The position numbers and the translations under genes are program-made. Positions 24,864-32,947 of a stretch of DNA of 48,614 nt are shown piece after piece. The notes under the pieces are model-generated. The model was given only the letters and a program-made list of their open reading frames with translations, searched no databases and was not told where the DNA came from. Numbering within the stretch: the stretch's first letter is position 1; every line of letters starts with the position of its first letter. The stretch comes from Deltaproteobacteria bacterium (GTDB taxonomy: Bacteria > Myxococcota_A > Polyangia > HGW-17 > SLPX01), in assembly GCA_021162935.1 (NCBI GenBank), contig JAGGXR010000104.1, positions 1 through 48,614 on the forward strand. The letters are read 5' to 3'.

Positions 24864-27206
24864 ATGACGAAACGACGCGTACAGAGGTGGTCGGTGGTTG
24901 CAGTGAGCTATCTGGCCTTCAGCATCGGCCTGTGGGGCAGTCTGGGCGCTGTAGGCCTGCCGCGGCAGGCCCGGCAAACGAGGGGTTCGTCCGCCGCCGC
25001 GGCGCGACCCGTTCGGCTGTCCAGGGCCGGAGCTGAGCAGGATGCGAAGGCGTCCAGCGAGGCGGTTGGATCGTCGTCCAAGGCTGGCGCTGGCAACGAG
25101 GTGGTCGTCGAATCGTCGTCCAAGGCCGGAGGCTTGGATCCGTCGGCCTCGGAGGCCCGGCTGATTGCATTGAAGGCTGCGGTTCCAGGTCGTATCGTGG
25201 GTCTGTCCATTCGCGGATCATTGGACCGTCAGGTCGCCGCCCTGCGTAAGGCGGCGGCCGGTCTGACGAGCCAGGATCTGTTGATTCTTGAGATTCGTTC
25301 CTCGGGGGGAGCGGTCCGGTCGGCCCGAACGATGACCGACCTGCTCCTGCGGGGTCCCTTCCATACGGTGGCCTTCGTGGATGGCCGCGCCTTGGGAAAT
25401 GCTGCGGTCGTGGCCATGGCTTGCGAGGTCGTGGCTGTAACGCCGCGATCCAGATTTGGGGCCGCTGAGGTGGACCAGTTCCAGGCCGGGGACCAGAAGG
25501 GACCAGTGGCCCTGTTCGAGTCCGTGGCCCGCAAGCGGCACAGGAACGTGGCCGTTGCCGCAGCTATGGCTGATCCGGAGCGCACCGTGGCCCTGGACGA
25601 GGCAGTGAAGAAGGGCCTTCAAGGAGACGAAGCCGAAGGGCTGATAGGCGCGGCCAAGGGACACTACCTGCGGCTGGGTTCCCAGGCGGCGCGTCGACTC
25701 CACATGGCCGATTTGACAACCGACGGTCTGTCCGCCCTGCGCCGTATGCTCGGGCTCGGCCGGCGGGATCTGCTGCTGGACGGCAAGGTGTTCGCGGCGC
25801 TCGATTCTGGATCGTCTGACCTTCGGCGCCTGCGACGTCCCAAGGCGGTGGACCCGAAGAAGCTCTTTGCCCACGTGACCAAGGTCTACGTGGTGCCCAT
25901 CCACGGCACTATTGATATGGGGCTCGCTCCCTTTGTGAAGCGAGTGCTCGACGGCCGGACCGAGCGGGACGTGGTCATCCTGGACGTGGACACCTTTGGT
26001 GGGCGCGTGGACGCAGCGGTCCAGATTCGAGATGCTTTGCTCGGGACCAAGGCCAAGACCATCGCGTTCGTGAATCGGCGCGCCATCAGTGCTGGCTCGC
26101 TCATTTCCATGGCCTGCGACCTCATCGTGATGACGCCGGGCGGCTCCATGGGAGCGGCCACGCCCATTCAGATCAGCGGCGGCAAGGCCAAGGCGGTGGG
26201 TGAGAAGGTCGTCTCGTACATGCGCAAGGAGATGAAGTCCACGGCCGAAGCCAAGGGCCGCCGTGGCGATCTGGCCGAGGCCATGGTGGATCGTGACGTG
26301 GAGATCCATGACATCGACCCGAAGCTGGCCGAGTCCATCTCAGGATTGAAGAAGGGCAAGCTGCTCACAATGACCACCAAAGAGGCGCTCATCCTTGGTA
26401 TGGCCGACATGGAGCAGCCCAGCGAGCAGGCCATGCTCCGCACCTTTGGGATCGACCAGTTGCCCTTGGTGCGGCCCAAGGTGAATTGGGCCGAGAAGGT
26501 GGCTCGATTCCTGACGGATCCCATCGTATCCGGCATTTTGATGACCCTTGGAATGCTTGGTCTGCTGCTCGAACTCTACACGCCCGGCTTCGGCCTGTCC
26601 GGTATCTTTGGGGCCATCTGTCTGGCGCTTTTCTTTTTTGGCCACATGATCGCCAACCTGGCCGGCTGGGGCCATGTGCTCCTGTTCGTCGGCGGCCTCG
26701 TTCTGCTCGGCATCGAGGTGTTCGTTACTCCTGGGTTCGGGGTGCTCGGCCTTTCGGGTATCCTGCTCATCGTGGCGAGTCTCGTCTTGGCCCTTGCCGG
26801 CGCCGGTGGCCTCGGATTCAAGGTGGCCTGGCATCTCGGCTACATCTCGCGCGCTTTGGCCATCGTCATGGCGTCGGTGGTGGTGACCGCACTGGCCGGC
26901 TATTTCATGACAAAGTATCTTCCCCGATCGAAGTTCTGGGGCCAGATGATCCTCCAGACGAATCCTGTGGTTCTTGGTGGGGCTGCGGTTTCGGTGGACC
27001 GGACCGAGGGTGCTGCCGAGGCGCTCGAGATTGGCGCCACGGGTCGGGCGGTGAGCCTGCTACGGCCCGCGGGCAAGGTTCGGTTTGCAACTGGGACCAG
27101 GTCCGTTATGGCCGAAGGGGACTACGTGTCCAAGGGCACCGAGGTCGAAGTCGTTCGATTCGAAGCAGGTCGGCCCGTTGTGCGGCCCATCAGGCGGGAG
27201 GTGTGA
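24864..27206 (+). CDS. Long NfeD-family membrane protease with tandem ClpP-like domains
   Basis: 780 residues. A signal/anchor segment and a low-complexity linker (about 40-95) lead to two ClpP-fold domains. The second (about 340-500) has VPIHGTIDMG, DTFGGRVDAA, and the nucleophile Ser412 in AISAGSLISMA, with a candidate general-base Lys in GEKVVSYMRK. The first (about 108-240) has the same frame of motifs (LSIRGSLD, SSGGAVRSA, GRALGNAAVVAMACEV) but Ala181 where Ser412 is, so it should be catalytically dead. Four or five membrane helices (about 550-690) and a C-terminal NfeD OB-fold follow. Family members act on membrane proteins beside stomatin/flotillin homologues, and a short NfeD and floA follow here. 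The upstream 47 codons of the open frame are excluded. Confidence 0.9.
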   Translation: MTKRRVQRWSVVAVSYLAFSIGLWGSLGAVGLPRQARQTRGSSAAAARPVRLSRAGAEQDAKASSEAVGSSSKAGAGNEVVVESSSKAGGLDPSASEARLIALKAAVPGRIVGLSIRGSLDRQVAALRKAAAGLTSQDLLILEIRSSGGAVRSARTMTDLLLRGPFHTVAFVDGRALGNAAVVAMACEVVAVTPRSRFGAAEVDQFQAGDQKGPVALFESVARKRHRNVAVAAAMADPERTVALDEAVKKGLQGDEAEGLIGAAKGHYLRLGSQAARRLHMADLTTDGLSALRRMLGLGRRDLLLDGKVFAALDSGSSDLRRLRRPKAVDPKKLFAHVTKVYVVPIHGTIDMGLAPFVKRVLDGRTERDVVILDVDTFGGRVDAAVQIRDALLGTKAKTIAFVNRRAISAGSLISMACDLIVMTPGGSMGAATPIQISGGKAKAVGEKVVSYMRKEMKSTAEAKGRRGDLAEAMVDRDVEIHDIDPKLAESISGLKKGKLLTMTTKEALILGMADMEQPSEQAMLRTFGIDQLPLVRPKVNWAEKVARFLTDPIVSGILMTLGMLGLLLELYTPGFGLSGIFGAICLALFFFGHMIANLAGWGHVLLFVGGLVLLGIEVFVTPGFGVLGLSGILLIVASLVLALAGAGGLGFKVAWHLGYISRALAIVMASVVVTALAGYFMTKYLPRSKFWGQMILQTNPVVLGGAAVSVDRTEGAAEALEIGATGRAVSLLRPAGKVRFATGTRSVMAEGDYVSKGTEVEVVRFEAGRPVVRPIRREV

Positions 27207-27207
27207 G

Positions 27208-27780
27208 ATGGCGGCCGTGATCCTGCTGCTCGTGCTGGTTGGGTTCGTGTTGCTCGCGGTTGAGGTTCTCGTCATTCCTGGCTTCGGGGTGTCGGGCATC
27301 CTGGGGATCGGTGCCATGGCGGCGGGTGGCGTTTTGAGCTGGACCACATATGGAGCGTTTTGGGGCATCGGGGTCGTCAGCGGCACCTTCTTGGGGGCCA
27401 TCGTTTTGTTGTGGATGGTGGCCAAGTCGAAGGTGGGCAAGTCCATGGAGTTGAACAATCCCATCGAGGGCAACGTGGTCACCGAAGACTTGGAGGCTCT
27501 GGTCGGAAGCGAGGGCGTTGCAGTCAGTATTTTGCGGCCAGCGGGCAGGGTTCTATTCGGAGACGAGAAGAGAACGGTCGTGGCCGAAGGGCAGTTTGTC
27601 AAGAAGGGAACCGCCGTGCGTGTTCTGCGCATCGACGCGGGCGCCATCGTGGTCGAGCCCGTTGAAACACAACAGTCTGACGCCCCGGATGTCGTGAAAC
27701 CAGTCGAGCGTCAATCGGCGAAAACAGAGCCTGCGCACGGCGAATCCGTGGAAACGAAACCTGTCGTAAAGGCACAGTGA
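27208..27780 (+). CDS. Short NfeD-family membrane protein
   Basis: 190 residues from ATG 27208, one base after the long NfeD stop (TGAGATG), so translation is probably coupled; a 41-codon upstream extension of the frame lies inside the preceding gene. Membrane helices occupy the first 75 residues ([26 protein letters not shown]), and an OB-like soluble domain follows ([38 protein letters not shown]). The closing motif matches the end of the long NfeD. A charged, low-complexity tail of 45 residues completes it. Expected to work with FloA in the membrane. Confidence 0.9.
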   Translation: MAAVILLLVLVGFVLLAVEVLVIPGFGVSGILGIGAMAAGGVLSWTTYGAFWGIGVVSGTFLGAIVLLWMVAKSKVGKSMELNNPIEGNVVTEDLEALVGSEGVAVSILRPAGRVLFGDEKRTVVAEGQFVKKGTAVRVLRIDAGAIVVEPVETQQSDAPDVVKPVERQSAKTEPAHGESVETKPVVKAQ

Positions 27781-27784
27781 GAAT

Positions 27785-27804
27785 CGTGAGTCGTGCGACT
27801 CGCG
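27785..27804 (+). other. Hairpin between nfeD and floA
   Basis: CGTGAGTCG and CGACTCGCG flank TG and can form a nine-pair stem (one G-U). No run of T follows, so an intrinsic terminator is unlikely; it may slow or protect the transcript between the two genes. Confidence 0.4.
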
Positions 27805-27862
27805 TACGAATGAATGTGTCAGCAAGCACTTGGATTCCACCGTGCTGGTGGGAGGAGGAATG

Positions 27863-28951
27863 ATGTTTGACCAGTTGTTTTTGACCGCGAATCTGTTTCA
27901 GTTGGACGTTGGAGATACCACCACCATTGCTGTGATCGTGGTCGGGGGCCTTGTACTGATCCTGTTGTTTCTTCTGTTGTGGCTCGTGCCCATGCGTTTG
28001 TGGCTTGCTGCGCGTTTCGCCAATGCGGACGTGACGATTCGTGAACTCGTGGGCATGCGCTTTCGAGGCGTCGATCCCGTCGAGATTGTGGAGCCGAGGA
28101 TCAGTTCCGTGGCAGCCGAGTTGGACCTGCCGGTGCAGAAACTCGAATCACTTTACCTGGCACTCAAGGCCAAGGGTCTACCTGTCAAGGGCGCGGTGCC
28201 GCGGGTGGTCACGGCCGTGATTTCGGCACACAAGGCGAATATCGAGCTTGGCTTCGACCTGGCGGCTGGGATCGTCCTGGCAGGCCGCGACATTTTGGAA
28301 GCGGTCGAAATGTCCGTCAAGCCCAAAATCATCACCACACCTAAGGTGACGGCCGTTGCCAAGGACGGGATCGAGTTGACCGCCATTGCCAGGATCACCG
28401 TGCGGGCCAACATTGCGCAACTGGTCGGTGGGGCCGGCGAAGAAACCGTGGTTGCGCGGGTCGGTGAGAGTGTGGTGTCCACGATCGGTTCGGCAGAGTC
28501 CTATGCCGGTGTGTTGGAGAACCCGGATCGAATTTCGGCTATGGTCTTGGAAAAAGGCCTGGATGCTGAAACCATGTACAGGATTGTGTCCATTGACATC
28601 CAGGACGTGGACGTGGGCCGCAATATTGGCGCCAACCTCCAGACCGACCAGGCCGAAGCGGACAAAAAGGTCTACCAGGCGAGGGCCGAGGCGAAGCGAG
28701 CGATGGCCGTGGCCGAGGAGCAGGAGTGGCGGGCCAAGACGCAGCAGATGCGGGCCAGCGTGGTCGAGGCCGAGGCCCAGGTGCCGAAGGCCCTGGCCGA
28801 AGCGCTTCGGAGTGGGAACCTCGGCGTGATGGACTACTACTATCTCAAGAACGTCGTGGCCGACACGAATATGCGCAAGGGCATCGGCGATCTGGCGAAC
28901 CCGCCCGAATCGAATGACGGCAGTAATCCGAATACGCCTTCTCGATCGTGA
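27863..28951 (+). CDS. floA: Flotillin-like protein FloA (SPFH/UPF0365 family)
   Basis: 362 residues. An N-terminal hairpin helix (about 20-50) anchors it in the membrane; the rest is a cytoplasmic SPFH-type domain ([67 protein letters not shown]) and a coiled-coil region rich in Ala/Glu ([19 protein letters not shown], then [12 protein letters not shown]). These are hallmarks of bacterial FloA, which organises membrane microdomains and partners NfeD. A GGAGGAGG sequence precedes two ATGs (27860, 27863); the second is better spaced. The TTG at 27830 is rejected. Confidence 0.95.
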   Translation: MFDQLFLTANLFQLDVGDTTTIAVIVVGGLVLILLFLLLWLVPMRLWLAARFANADVTIRELVGMRFRGVDPVEIVEPRISSVAAELDLPVQKLESLYLALKAKGLPVKGAVPRVVTAVISAHKANIELGFDLAAGIVLAGRDILEAVEMSVKPKIITTPKVTAVAKDGIELTAIARITVRANIAQLVGGAGEETVVARVGESVVSTIGSAESYAGVLENPDRISAMVLEKGLDAETMYRIVSIDIQDVDVGRNIGANLQTDQAEADKKVYQARAEAKRAMAVAEEQEWRAKTQQMRASVVEAEAQVPKALAEALRSGNLGVMDYYYLKNVVADTNMRKGIGDLANPPESNDGSNPNTPSRS

Positions 28952-29201
28952 TGTGACCGTGGACACGTATGACGACAGAACCGATGATCGCTCCCGCCGG
29001 GCCCGGGCCCTGCTCGATCACCTGACCGGGCCGGGTCTGGTCCATCGGTTCATCCTGGCCGAAATCCTGGGGCCGCCGCCTGGGCTCATTCCTTCTTCGG
29101 GCGTCCTGGCGGTGCGTAGGCCCGCTCGGCCTAGGCCCACCGGCGGTGTGCCCCAAGATGACCAGACCGATCCTTCGAAGAAGGCGGAAGGCGATGGGTG
29201 A
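28914..29201 (+). CDS. Small uncharacterised protein linking floA and the next gene
   Basis: 95 residues if read from ATG 28914, which overlaps the end of floA; a GTG at 28953, just after the floA stop, is an alternative start (82 residues). Beyond the floA stop the codons are G/C-ending as in neighbouring genes, and the stop overlaps the next gene's ATG by eight bases, so I think it is real. The sequence ([24 protein letters not shown]) is soluble with no known domain. Presumably co-translated with floA and the 564-residue gene. Confidence 0.5.
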   Translation: MTAVIRIRLLDRDVTVDTYDDRTDDRSRRARALLDHLTGPGLVHRFILAEILGPPPGLIPSSGVLAVRRPARPRPTGGVPQDDQTDPSKKAEGDG

Positions 29202-30888
29202 CAACGACGTCCTGAACATGCTGCTGCTGGCTGCGGCCGCCGTGATCTGGATCGTCCAGGCCGTGGTGCGTTTCCGCAAGGCGCGCAACGTCGAGGCTGG
29301 CCGTGAGGCCCGTCGTGATCGCCGGACGCGTTTTTGGGTACGACGCGATCGGGAACAGGTACGGTATGAGGCCGAAGAGGAGCGCGGCGCGGCCGAGCGT
29401 CAGCGTCGGCTGGTCACAGAACGTCGTACCTCTCTGTCCAGCGCGTTCAACGGTCTCATGCGTCGGGCGGCCGCTCTCGAAAACGGTCCTGCCTGGATGG
29501 CGGATCGGACGCGCGACCTGGCCGATCGCGCCAGGACGCTCGATCGCAGTCTGGGCGGATCGGACGATCTGTCCATCTCGGGACTCTCAGTACTCAGTCA
29601 GGAGGCCGGCCTGCTGGCCGAGCGTCTCGATTTGCTTGAAAGGATGGCTGCCGATCGGACCGGGGATCACGCCTGGGGGTTTTTGGTCAGTGATGCGGCG
29701 CTCGACGGTCTGGCCCCGGCGCTCGTTCCCGAAGGTGCGCGCCCCGTGGCCCTCGCCGGTTCGGTGGATCCGGATACGGTTGCGGCCTGTGCGGCCATGA
29801 ATCTCGTTCCCGTGGCCATCCCTGCGGGCTGGTGGCTCGACGTGGGCACCTGGCCCAAGGCCGTTTCCTCCATGCTGTCCGGTCTGTGGTTCGCCAATGG
29901 CGCGGCCCGCGGTGAACTGTTCGACCTGGTGGGCTTGCCCCCCAGGTGGGCCGTGGTTTTTTCCGAGCCGATGTATCTGTCTTCCGAGGACGTACTCGGT
30001 CCCTTTGGAGCCTGGTTGGACGGCATCGTGTTGGACGTGATCGGCATGGCCAGGTTCGGGCCCCAGTGGGCTTGGTCCGTGGCCGCGTCGGTCGCGCGAG
30101 AGCAGGACACCTGCCACGTGGATACGTTGCCTTCGGGGGTCCATCTGTCCCCCGCCATGCCTGCGTGCCTCAGGATGCCCCTGCTCGTGCGGATTCTGGA
30201 ACAACTGGGCTGGATCGACGAATCCAATCCTCCCGGACGGGACGACTCATTCGAAGACGTGACCCGCCGCGTGATGGACCGATCCGGACTGTTGGTGTTT
30301 CCTACCAGGCGCAACACCTTCTACCAGGTCCCCGTCGACTCGTTCTTGCAGGCAGGGATCGGTCTGGTGGATTACCTGTTCGGTCAGCGGCTCGATGTCC
30401 TGGGCGGCACCGTGGCCGAGTCCGTGAAGTCCGAGGACTGGCGGGCCGCCTGGAATTGGGCTCCTCGGGTGCGGGCCGGATCCGTCATGTCCGGATCCGT
30501 GGTGGCGCGACTGTCCACGGGCCTGTTTCTGACCGATGCGGCGTCCGGTCAGGCCAAACGCCTGGCTCGTTCCCTGTTAGCCGGCTTGGTGGCTCCTGCT
30601 GGCACTGCGGCGTTTGCGGTCTCTGGTCGAACGTTCCATGGGGCTCGTCCGTCCAGGTCGGCCTCGGCCGCCTCTTTGACCTCTCTGGCAGAGGCGACGG
30701 CCGCGGTTCCTGGTCGGGAAGTTTCCGTTGGATTCCAGGATCGTCGGGCTGCCGGCCGGGCCTCGGGCCTGCCCGATGGTCGCGCCTTTCTGGATCGAGA
30801 CGTGCTGCTCGATGCCATGTTTCTGCGCGTGGTGCTCGAACGCCGCTATCCGATACCCTGGAATCGCTGGAGCAACCGGAAGCTGTAA
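29194..30888 (+). CDS. Uncharacterised membrane-anchored protein downstream of floA
   Basis: 564 residues from ATG 29194. One N-terminal membrane helix (LLLAAAAVIWIVQAVV), a basic/acidic coiled-coil stretch (about 30-75: KARNVEAGREARRDRR...), then a large domain with Trp- and Leu-rich segments and no motif that I recognise. It overlaps the small gene before it and follows floA, so it probably belongs to the NfeD-FloA unit. A topology with the bulk in the cytoplasm next to the FloA coiled coil is an inference from the positive charges after the helix. Confidence 0.75.
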   Translation: MGDNDVLNMLLLAAAAVIWIVQAVVRFRKARNVEAGREARRDRRTRFWVRRDREQVRYEAEEERGAAERQRRLVTERRTSLSSAFNGLMRRAAALENGPAWMADRTRDLADRARTLDRSLGGSDDLSISGLSVLSQEAGLLAERLDLLERMAADRTGDHAWGFLVSDAALDGLAPALVPEGARPVALAGSVDPDTVAACAAMNLVPVAIPAGWWLDVGTWPKAVSSMLSGLWFANGAARGELFDLVGLPPRWAVVFSEPMYLSSEDVLGPFGAWLDGIVLDVIGMARFGPQWAWSVAASVAREQDTCHVDTLPSGVHLSPAMPACLRMPLLVRILEQLGWIDESNPPGRDDSFEDVTRRVMDRSGLLVFPTRRNTFYQVPVDSFLQAGIGLVDYLFGQRLDVLGGTVAESVKSEDWRAAWNWAPRVRAGSVMSGSVVARLSTGLFLTDAASGQAKRLARSLLAGLVAPAGTAAFAVSGRTFHGARPSRSASAASLTSLAEATAAVPGREVSVGFQDRRAAGRASGLPDGRAFLDRDVLLDAMFLRVVLERRYPIPWNRWSNRKL

Positions 30889-30900
30889 CCCATCCGTTCG

Positions 30901-32076
30901 ATGCGCATCATGACCCAGTCCGTTCCACCACCCACTGCACCTCCACCATCCGGTCCTCCACGGGACAAACGAGGATCCGCTCGGTTGCGTTCAGGCGCTC
31001 CGCAACCCGACGACCTGCGTCCACGTGATCCGAGACCCAATGGGCCGGGTCCAAGTGAACCGCGACCTGTCGGTTCGGGTCCAAGCGATCCTCGTTCAGG
31101 CGGCCCCAGACCTGCTCGTCTCACCGTTGGTTTGGTTTCCATCGAGCCACCAATACTACTGGCTCCCATGGCGTCGCTCACCACGCCTGCCATGCGGATC
31201 CTGTGCGAAGAGATGGGCTGTGGCCTGACCTTCACTGAAATGGTGAGCACTGCGGGCCTCGTCCATGGGGCGCGCAAGGTGGCCGCTTTGCTTGCGTCCT
31301 CCAGTCCGGGTCGGGCCTTTGGCGCTCAACTCATCGGGCATCGAGTCGAGGAGATGGAGCGGGCCGCCCTCATGGCCGAGGCGTCTGGTGCGGCGCTCGT
31401 GGACATCAACATGGGCTGCCCGGCTAGGAAAGTAGTAAAAAGCGGCGGTGGCGCTGCCCTCATGCGCGATTCGGACCTGGCGGTATCCCTCGTGGCTGCC
31501 GTACGCCGGGGTACGAGCCTGCCGGTCACGGTCAAAATTCGCGCCGGATGGGACCAAGACTCCGTCAACGCTCCCGAGTTCGCCCAGGCCATGGTCGAGG
31601 CGGGCGCAGCGGCGGTCACCGTGCACGGCCGCACCAAGAGGCAGGTTTTTTCCGGGCCCGTGGACTTCGACTGCATCGCCGCCGTGGTGGACGCGGTGGA
31701 CGTACCGGTCATCGGCAACGGCGGGATCGTGGATGTGTCGTCGGCCGAGCAGATGGTCCGGGCCACGGGCTGTGCCGGGATCATGGTGGCCCGAGGCGCC
31801 CTGGGTCGTCCCTGGATCTTTGGCGAACTGGCCGCCTGGTGGAGGGGCGATCCCATGCCTGAGCCACCGGACGCGGATCGGATCCGCGATCTCATGGTGC
31901 GGCACCTGGACCTGTATCTGGCCGAGGCGAGCGCGGATCGCGCCGTGCTCGAAATGCGCAAGCATCTGGCCTGGTATGCTCGGGGGGTGATCGGCGCCTC
32001 GACGTTTCGCAGGGCCCTGTTTCAGCTTACAGACCCAGAGGCGGTCCGCCGCCACATCGCCACGTTCGGTCGCTGA
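30901..32076 (+). CDS. dusB: tRNA-dihydrouridine synthase B with proline-rich N-terminal extension
   Basis: FMN enzyme reducing uridines in the tRNA D-loop. The core has APMASLTTPAMR, MVSTAGLVHG, INMGCPARKVVKSGGGAALMR (catalytic Cys), VKIRAGWD, VHGRTKRQVFSG, VIGNGGI and ARGALGRPWIFGE, the pattern of bacterial DusB. The first 74 residues are Pro/Arg/Gly/Ser repeats of the type GPSDPR and RPVGSGP, which other Dus enzymes lack; if they are not translated, the TTG at 31131 would be the nearest start to the core. It begins 12 bp after the 564-residue gene. Confidence 0.92.
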   Translation: MRIMTQSVPPPTAPPPSGPPRDKRGSARLRSGAPQPDDLRPRDPRPNGPGPSEPRPVGSGPSDPRSGGPRPARLTVGLVSIEPPILLAPMASLTTPAMRILCEEMGCGLTFTEMVSTAGLVHGARKVAALLASSSPGRAFGAQLIGHRVEEMERAALMAEASGAALVDINMGCPARKVVKSGGGAALMRDSDLAVSLVAAVRRGTSLPVTVKIRAGWDQDSVNAPEFAQAMVEAGAAAVTVHGRTKRQVFSGPVDFDCIAAVVDAVDVPVIGNGGIVDVSSAEQMVRATGCAGIMVARGALGRPWIFGELAAWWRGDPMPEPPDADRIRDLMVRHLDLYLAEASADRAVLEMRKHLAWYARGVIGASTFRRALFQLTDPEAVRRHIATFGR

Positions 32077-32143
32077 GGCCGGTTGGATCGCGGTCGGCCT
32101 CGTCGGTCGGAGTCCATCTTGGATCTCGGCCGTGGCGAGCGGC

Positions 32144-32947
32144 CTACCGTCTGCTGGCCAACCAGGTGAGACCGGAAATCGCCATCGAATAGAGCCAGGT
32201 GAGGATCAAGGTCCACAGGAGGGCAGCGAAGGCCATGACCACGATCCGGGCCGCCAAGGAGGCTGCCTTGGGCCACAGGACCGTTGCGAGCGCCAGAATG
32301 CCAACGAGGCCGATGCTGGTGATGAGCCCTCCTGCCACGGCGTTTTTCAGGTCTGCTCGGCTGGGCGCCATGTGGAGACCGACGGCTAGGGCCAGGTAGG
32401 AGTAGATCCAGAAAAGCGGATGAGCCGCTTTTGCGAAAACAGGGAGGCCTTTCAGGGCAGCCAGAGCGGACCGCAGCCCCGCCAGACTCATGTTTCCTGC
32501 CATGGATCCTCCGGTGACGGGAGGCGCTGGCAGCTTGGCGAGGGCACTTGGGAACACCATGAGCCAGCCCACGGTCAGCAGCGTCACACCGAGGGCCAGG
32601 GGCGCCACGCCCACCAGAAACCTTCGAACGGCCCGGCCCATGCCGCGGCCCTCCTGCACGAATTGCACGTAGCCCAGGGTGGAGGACCTCGGGTCGGGTG
32701 CGAAGAGACGAAAGTCCACGACCCGGAGTCCGAGCGCTTTGCAGGCCGCCAGGTGGCTCAGTTCGTGAGCCGGCACGCCGAGCCAGCCCGTCACCATGAC
32801 CGAACGCCACCCGAACCAATGGGACAGAGCCCTGGTCGTGGAGCGTTCCAGGCGATTGAAAGCCAGGGCCGCCGCCATGGCCACGGCCGTGGCCAAGACC
32901 ACGATCAGGGCCGCCGTTTGCAGGACCATGGTGGCGTGATGGGTCAT
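32144..32947 (-). CDS. Membrane zinc metalloprotease-like protein (M50-type HExxH)
   Basis: 267 residues. ATG 32947 overlaps the stop of the penicillin-binding protein (ATGA), and a much longer upstream frame is rejected. The first membrane helix (LIVVLATAVAMAAALAF) is followed by VPAHELSHLAACKALGLRV, an HExxH zinc site lying at the membrane edge, then several more membrane helices. This resembles site-2-type or M50-like families, but without the second Asp-containing motif clearly visible I cannot confirm activity. Coupled translation implies a job with the transpeptidase. Confidence 0.7.
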   Translation of the reverse strand: MTHHATMVLQTAALIVVLATAVAMAAALAFNRLERSTTRALSHWFGWRSVMVTGWLGVPAHELSHLAACKALGLRVVDFRLFAPDPRSSTLGYVQFVQEGRGMGRAVRRFLVGVAPLALGVTLLTVGWLMVFPSALAKLPAPPVTGGSMAGNMSLAGLRSALAALKGLPVFAKAAHPLFWIYSYLALAVGLHMAPSRADLKNAVAGGLITSIGLVGILALATVLWPKAASLAARIVVMAFAALLWTLILTWLYSMAISGLTWLASRR

